Positions 61,051 to 64,000 of a stretch of DNA of 64,000 nt are shown here, one piece after another. The translations under genes and the position numbers were made by a program. The DNA lies in assembly GCA_945862065.1 (NCBI GenBank), contig CAMAWT010000007.1, forward strand, positions 62,001-126,000, written 5' to 3'. The stretch's first letter is position 1. Each line of letters opens with the position of its first letter. The notes beneath the pieces were generated by a model. That model saw only the letters and a program-made list of their open reading frames with translations, was not told where the DNA came from and did not search any database. This DNA is from Flavobacterium psychrophilum. GTDB lineage: Bacteria > Bacteroidota > Bacteroidia > Flavobacteriales > Flavobacteriaceae.

Positions 61051-61078
61051 AAAACGCACTTAACGGTGCGTTTTTTTT
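61051..61078 (+). terminator. terminator after the DksA-like gene
   Basis: AAAACGCAC and GTGCGTTTT (9 bp) with a 6-base loop and eight T residues. Confidence 0.85.
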
Positions 61079-61121
61079 ACAACATTTTTAATGTACTTTT
61101 GCATTCTAAATATTATTCCAA

Positions 61122-61721
61122 ATGAAGTTAGCTCATTCCATATTATTAATCATTACCGTTTTATTAGTAGATCAATTATCAAAAATTTACATCAAAACCC
61201 ATTTTTATTATGGTGAAGAAGTAGAAGTTTTGTCTTGGTTCAAATTTAATTTTATTGAAAATAAAGGAATGGCGTGGGGAACAGAAATTCCTGGACAATA
61301 TGGTAAAATTTTATTAACAGCTTTCAGAATAATAGTGGTTCCTTGTATTGGATATTGGCTTTGGGATACCATCAAAAAAGGAGGTTCCAATTTCTTAAAA
61401 GTGGCCATTGCACTCATTTTTGCTGGAGCATTAGGAAACATAATTGATTCGGTATTTTACGGTGTAATATTTGACGAAAGCACCAATACACACGTTTCAA
61501 CTATGTTCGCGCCAATTCATTACGGAACGTGGTTCCATGGTCGTGTGGTAGATATGTTTTATTTTCCAATTTTTAGTGGCTTTTTTCCTACTTGGGTGCC
61601 TGTTTGGGGAGGCGAAGAATTTCGTTTTTTTAATGCTATTTTTAATGTTGCAGATGTTGCCATTTCAACTGGAGTAGGCATTTTACTTGTCTTCAACAAA
61701 AAATCATTCGATACAAATTAA
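61122..61721 (+). CDS. lspA: lipoprotein signal peptidase (signal peptidase II)
   Basis: 199 residues. Cleaves lipid-modified prolipoproteins at the inner membrane. Membrane segments about 6-24, 65-82, 93-113 and 175-191. Catalytic Asp pair is expected in GRVVDMF (Asp144) and NVADVAIS (Asp178); FIENKGMAWG is the conserved central motif. The insert around 112-137 is usual in Bacteroidetes. The stop overlaps the stop of the facing gene within TTAA. TACTTTTG at 61094-61101 is a possible -7 box. Confidence 0.95.
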   Translation: MKLAHSILLIITVLLVDQLSKIYIKTHFYYGEEVEVLSWFKFNFIENKGMAWGTEIPGQYGKILLTAFRIIVVPCIGYWLWDTIKKGGSNFLKVAIALIFAGALGNIIDSVFYGVIFDESTNTHVSTMFAPIHYGTWFHGRVVDMFYFPIFSGFFPTWVPVWGGEEFRFFNAIFNVADVAISTGVGILLVFNKKSFDTN

Positions 61722-62281
61722 AACTGATAAACCTTGCTTGGAGTAACGCAATAGTTGAGTTTAACATCATTCAATGACGCATCATCTATTTGGTTTTCAG
61801 GTTCAAATAAAGAAAGTCCAATTTTGATGGTTTCAGGTTTGCAAGCAGATAAAAACCGATCATAAAAACCCTTGCCATATCCCACCCGATATCCTGATGT
61901 ATCAAATGCTAATAAGGGAATAAAAACAACATCCATTTTAGAAACTGGCACTTCAATGCCATCTATTGGTTCCAGAATATTATAGTCGTTTTTCTTGAAT
62001 TTTGTATTGTCTGTCATTAAATAATGGGTCATTTCAAAAGTGTCAAAATTGCTTTTAGAAACAACTATTTCTTTATCTTTTCCTGCTAAAATTTGCAAAA
62101 CATATTCAGTAACAATTTCTTTCTGCTCTTCAATTGTCATAAACAAATGATAATAGGTCGCATCCCAAATGGGTATTGTAAGTAAATTATTGGCCACAGC
62201 CAAACTCATTTCATCTATTTCTGAGTTAGAAAGTGTGGCTCGGAGTGATTTGTAAGATGCTCGAAGTTCTTTTTTAGTCAT
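61718..62281 (-). CDS. 5-formyltetrahydrofolate cyclo-ligase
   Basis: 187 residues. Converts 5-formyl-THF to 5,10-methenyl-THF with ATP. Motifs: KKELRASYKSLRATL at the N terminus, VVFIPLLAFDTSGYRVGYGKGFYDRFL for folate and ATP binding, and IGLSLFEPENQI near the end. Family length. Its start overlaps the end of the upstream M14-like gene by 8 bases, so both are one transcript. Its stop codon shares TTAA with lspA. Confidence 0.95.
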   Translation of the reverse strand: MTKKELRASYKSLRATLSNSEIDEMSLAVANNLLTIPIWDATYYHLFMTIEEQKEIVTEYVLQILAGKDKEIVVSKSNFDTFEMTHYLMTDNTKFKKNDYNILEPIDGIEVPVSKMDVVFIPLLAFDTSGYRVGYGKGFYDRFLSACKPETIKIGLSLFEPENQIDDASLNDVKLNYCVTPSKVYQF

Positions 62282-63236
62282 TTTCTAAATTTTTAGAAAT
62301 ATGAAAAACAGCATCGCCTTGAAAAACAATAGGTGCTTCGTTCACATTAATTAAATAACCCGAATGCGGTGCTTTTACTTTGTGGCTTACCGTTCCGAAT
62401 GGGTCAGAAATGGTTGCTAAAAGTTCTCCTTTTGTAACAAAACTTCCAATTTCTTTTAAACCATGAAACATTCCTGAAAAATTAGCGCGTATCCATCCCG
62501 ATGTTTCTATGTAAATGGTTTGGTTAGGAATTGAAGTGATGTGTTTGTTTTTTAGCATATCAAAATGGTTCAAAAAGCGTTTGGTTCCTTCAACGGCTTC
62601 ATTGGTCACATCATTATTGATATCAACAGACTTACCGCCTTCAAAAAGCAACATTTTTACATTCATTTTGTCGCAAGAACTTCTTAATGATCCTGAAATA
62701 TTATTGGAATACAGTGTGAAAGGTGCGCCAAAAACATCAGAAAGTGTTTTTAACTCCGGATTATTGGGAACAATTCGAATTTGTGGTGCATTAAATCGTT
62801 GTGCGCCTCCTGCATGAAAATCGATGGCATAATCAATATGTGGCACAATTTCTTTTAAAATATAATAGGCAAATTGACTTGCCAAAGAGCCCGTTTTGCT
62901 TCCTGGGAAAATTCGATTCAAATCTCTACCATCTGGAAATTCACGGGTTTGATTTACAAATCCGAAAATATTGATAACCGGAATACAAATGATGGTACCG
63001 CATTTTGGTTTGTTGATTTTTTGTACTATTAATTCCCTAACAATTTCGGTTCCGTTGATTTCATCGCCGTGCAAACCAGCTGCAAACAAAACAACGGGTC
63101 CCTCTTTTTTGCTTCTTTCAACAATTATTGGAATATGCAAATCGGTCATTGTATGCAATTTTCCAATTTGCATGTTTATCGTTTTACTTTTGCCGGGTAA
63201 AATAGTTTCGTTAAAAATGGTGATTTTTTTGTGCAT
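62274..63236 (-). CDS. succinylglutamate desuccinylase/aspartoacylase-family zinc hydrolase
   Basis: 320 residues. M14-like zinc site: LFAAGLHGDEINGTEI provides His and Glu, and DYAIDFHAGGAQRF the second His; RDLNRIFPGSKTGS is the Arg/Asn block. The C-terminal domain (about 225-320: TSGWIRANFSGMFHGLKEIG, VKAPHSGYLINVNE) is typical of the AstE/AspA-like group. The acyl-amino acid or peptide substrate is not known. First gene of a two-gene unit with the formyl-THF ligase gene. Confidence 0.9.
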   Translation of the reverse strand: MHKKITIFNETILPGKSKTINMQIGKLHTMTDLHIPIIVERSKKEGPVVLFAAGLHGDEINGTEIVRELIVQKINKPKCGTIICIPVINIFGFVNQTREFPDGRDLNRIFPGSKTGSLASQFAYYILKEIVPHIDYAIDFHAGGAQRFNAPQIRIVPNNPELKTLSDVFGAPFTLYSNNISGSLRSSCDKMNVKMLLFEGGKSVDINNDVTNEAVEGTKRFLNHFDMLKNKHITSIPNQTIYIETSGWIRANFSGMFHGLKEIGSFVTKGELLATISDPFGTVSHKVKAPHSGYLINVNEAPIVFQGDAVFHISKNLEND

Positions 63237-63356
63237 AATCTCTAAAACTTTTTGCTAAAGTAATAAAAATTTACTTCACGATATATCCATCGTTTTTTGT
63301 TAATTTTGTAGTGTAACTTTAATTTTTGAAAAATCAAATTTCGCACCTACTAATCA

Positions 63357-64000
63357 ATGACCCAACCTAGCCTACAATTACAAATTCAATCTTTACCAGA
63401 TAATCCTGGGGTGTATCAATATTATGATAAAGAAGATAAAATATTATATGTAGGAAAAGCCAAAAACTTAAAGAAAAGAGTTGCTTCTTATTTTAACAAA
63501 ATTCACGATACTGCCAAAACCAATGTTTTGGTCAAAAAAATTGTAACCATCAAGCACATCGTTGTAGCTACGGAGCAAGACGCGCTTTTGCTTGAAAATA
63601 ATTTAATAAAAAAGCTACAACCAAGATACAATGTATTGCTTCGCGACGACAAAACATACCCATGGATATGTATTAAAAAAGAACCTTTTTCTAGAATTTT
63701 CCCAACACGCAGAATGATCAAAGACGGGTCTGAATATTATGGGCCTTACACCAATTTTAAAACGGTGAATACTATTTTGGAAATGATTAATTCGCTCTAT
63801 CCATTGCGAACTTGTAATTACGAATTGTCCGAAAGGAACATCGATTCGGGCAAGTATAAAGTGTGTTTAGAATTTCACATTGGCAATTGCAAAGGGGGAT
63901 GCGAAGGATATGAATTGGCAGAAAATTATCAAAAACAAGTAAATGCCATTCGTGAAATTTTGAAAGGAAATTTTAAAGAAAGCATTAAAGAATTCAAAAT
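63357..64000 (+). CDS. uvrC: UvrABC excinuclease subunit C, N-terminal part (runs off the right edge)
   Basis: About 214 codons are in view; the frame stays open to the end. The GIY-YIG nuclease domain lies at residues 16-90 (NPGVYQYYDKEDKILYVGKA, then ALLLENNLIKKLQPRYNVLL), followed by the conserved SRIFPTRRMIKDGSEYYGPY and the Cys-rich CNYELSERN ... CLEFHIGNCKGGCEGY segment. The UVR and RNase H-like domains would be to the right. Nicks DNA on the 3' side of a lesion in nucleotide excision repair. A TAATTTTG box precedes it (63301-63308). Confidence 0.96.
   Translation, partial: MTQPSLQLQIQSLPDNPGVYQYYDKEDKILYVGKAKNLKKRVASYFNKIHDTAKTNVLVKKIVTIKHIVVATEQDALLLENNLIKKLQPRYNVLLRDDKTYPWICIKKEPFSRIFPTRRMIKDGSEYYGPYTNFKTVNTILEMINSLYPLRTCNYELSERNIDSGKYKVCLEFHIGNCKGGCEGYELAENYQKQVNAIREILKGNFKESIKEFK

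Overview
The window looks like chromosomal DNA of a member of Flavobacteriaceae, most likely Flavobacterium or a close relative. It is AT-rich with tight coding. Several proteins carry type IX secretion (T9SS) C-terminal sorting domains, and a porZ-like gene lies directly upstream of recO. Other pointers are a single-anchor cytochrome b558 succinate dehydrogenase, a complete Bat/MoxR operon, a Bacteroidetes-length isoleucyl-tRNA synthetase, and promoters of the Bacteroidetes type (TTG, 17-20 bases, TAnnTTTG). No rRNA, tRNA, CRISPR array, prophage or transposase gene was seen.

Layout. 1-3.6 kb: the start of an alpha/beta hydrolase gene, an antitoxin beside a broken RelE/ParE toxin, aminopeptidase P and a ChaN-like protein. 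3.7-7.9 kb: sdhC-sdhA-sdhB, interrupted between sdhA and sdhB by a four-helix-bundle gene bounded by 24-bp inverted repeats. 7.9-10.2 kb: an accessory-looking stretch with two copies of a roughly 145-bp repeat, a Uma2 protein, a zinc-ribbon membrane protein and a large AT-rich gap. 10.2-12.8 kb: pheS, two conserved hypotheticals and cvpA. 12.8-21.8 kb: one long reverse-strand operon moxR, DUF58, BatD-like, batA, batB, batC, batD, batE. 21.9-29.2 kb: aldo/keto reductase, AlbA_2 protein, a large secreted T9SS protein, phosphatase, small outer-membrane protein, PhnA-like protein. 29.4-34.4 kb: a DUF1800/DUF1501 export pair and an orphan helical protein. 34.5-36.7 kb: ALDH7 and 3-hydroxyanthranilate dioxygenase. 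36.7-43.1 kb: an exported nuclease-family gene divergent from a TonB receptor and two surface lipoproteins. 43.1-47 kb: gpsA, a repeat-rich 1.3-kb stretch, and a Cys/Met-metabolism PLP enzyme. 47-53.7 kb: ArsC-like, EamA transporter, yicC-gmk-nadD, YqhD-like alcohol dehydrogenase, gdhA. 53.8-64 kb: porZ-recO, ileS-dksA-like-lspA, then a convergent pair (formate-tetrahydrofolate metabolism and an M14-type hydrolase), and the start of uvrC.

The genes are mostly housekeeping. The unusual content is in the spacers. There is a 116-bp element with near-perfect 27-bp terminal inverted repeats (two whole copies and a fragment), a three-copy roughly 145-bp repeat, a compact 74-nt RNA-like fold, and many intergenic short-period arrays (units of 6-9 nt such as AGTGATT, GCCTTTT, TATTAAG, CTTTGCAA). 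Together with the inverted-repeat-bounded gene inside the sdh operon, these are the best candidates for undescribed biology here. All family assignments come from reading motifs; no database search was run.
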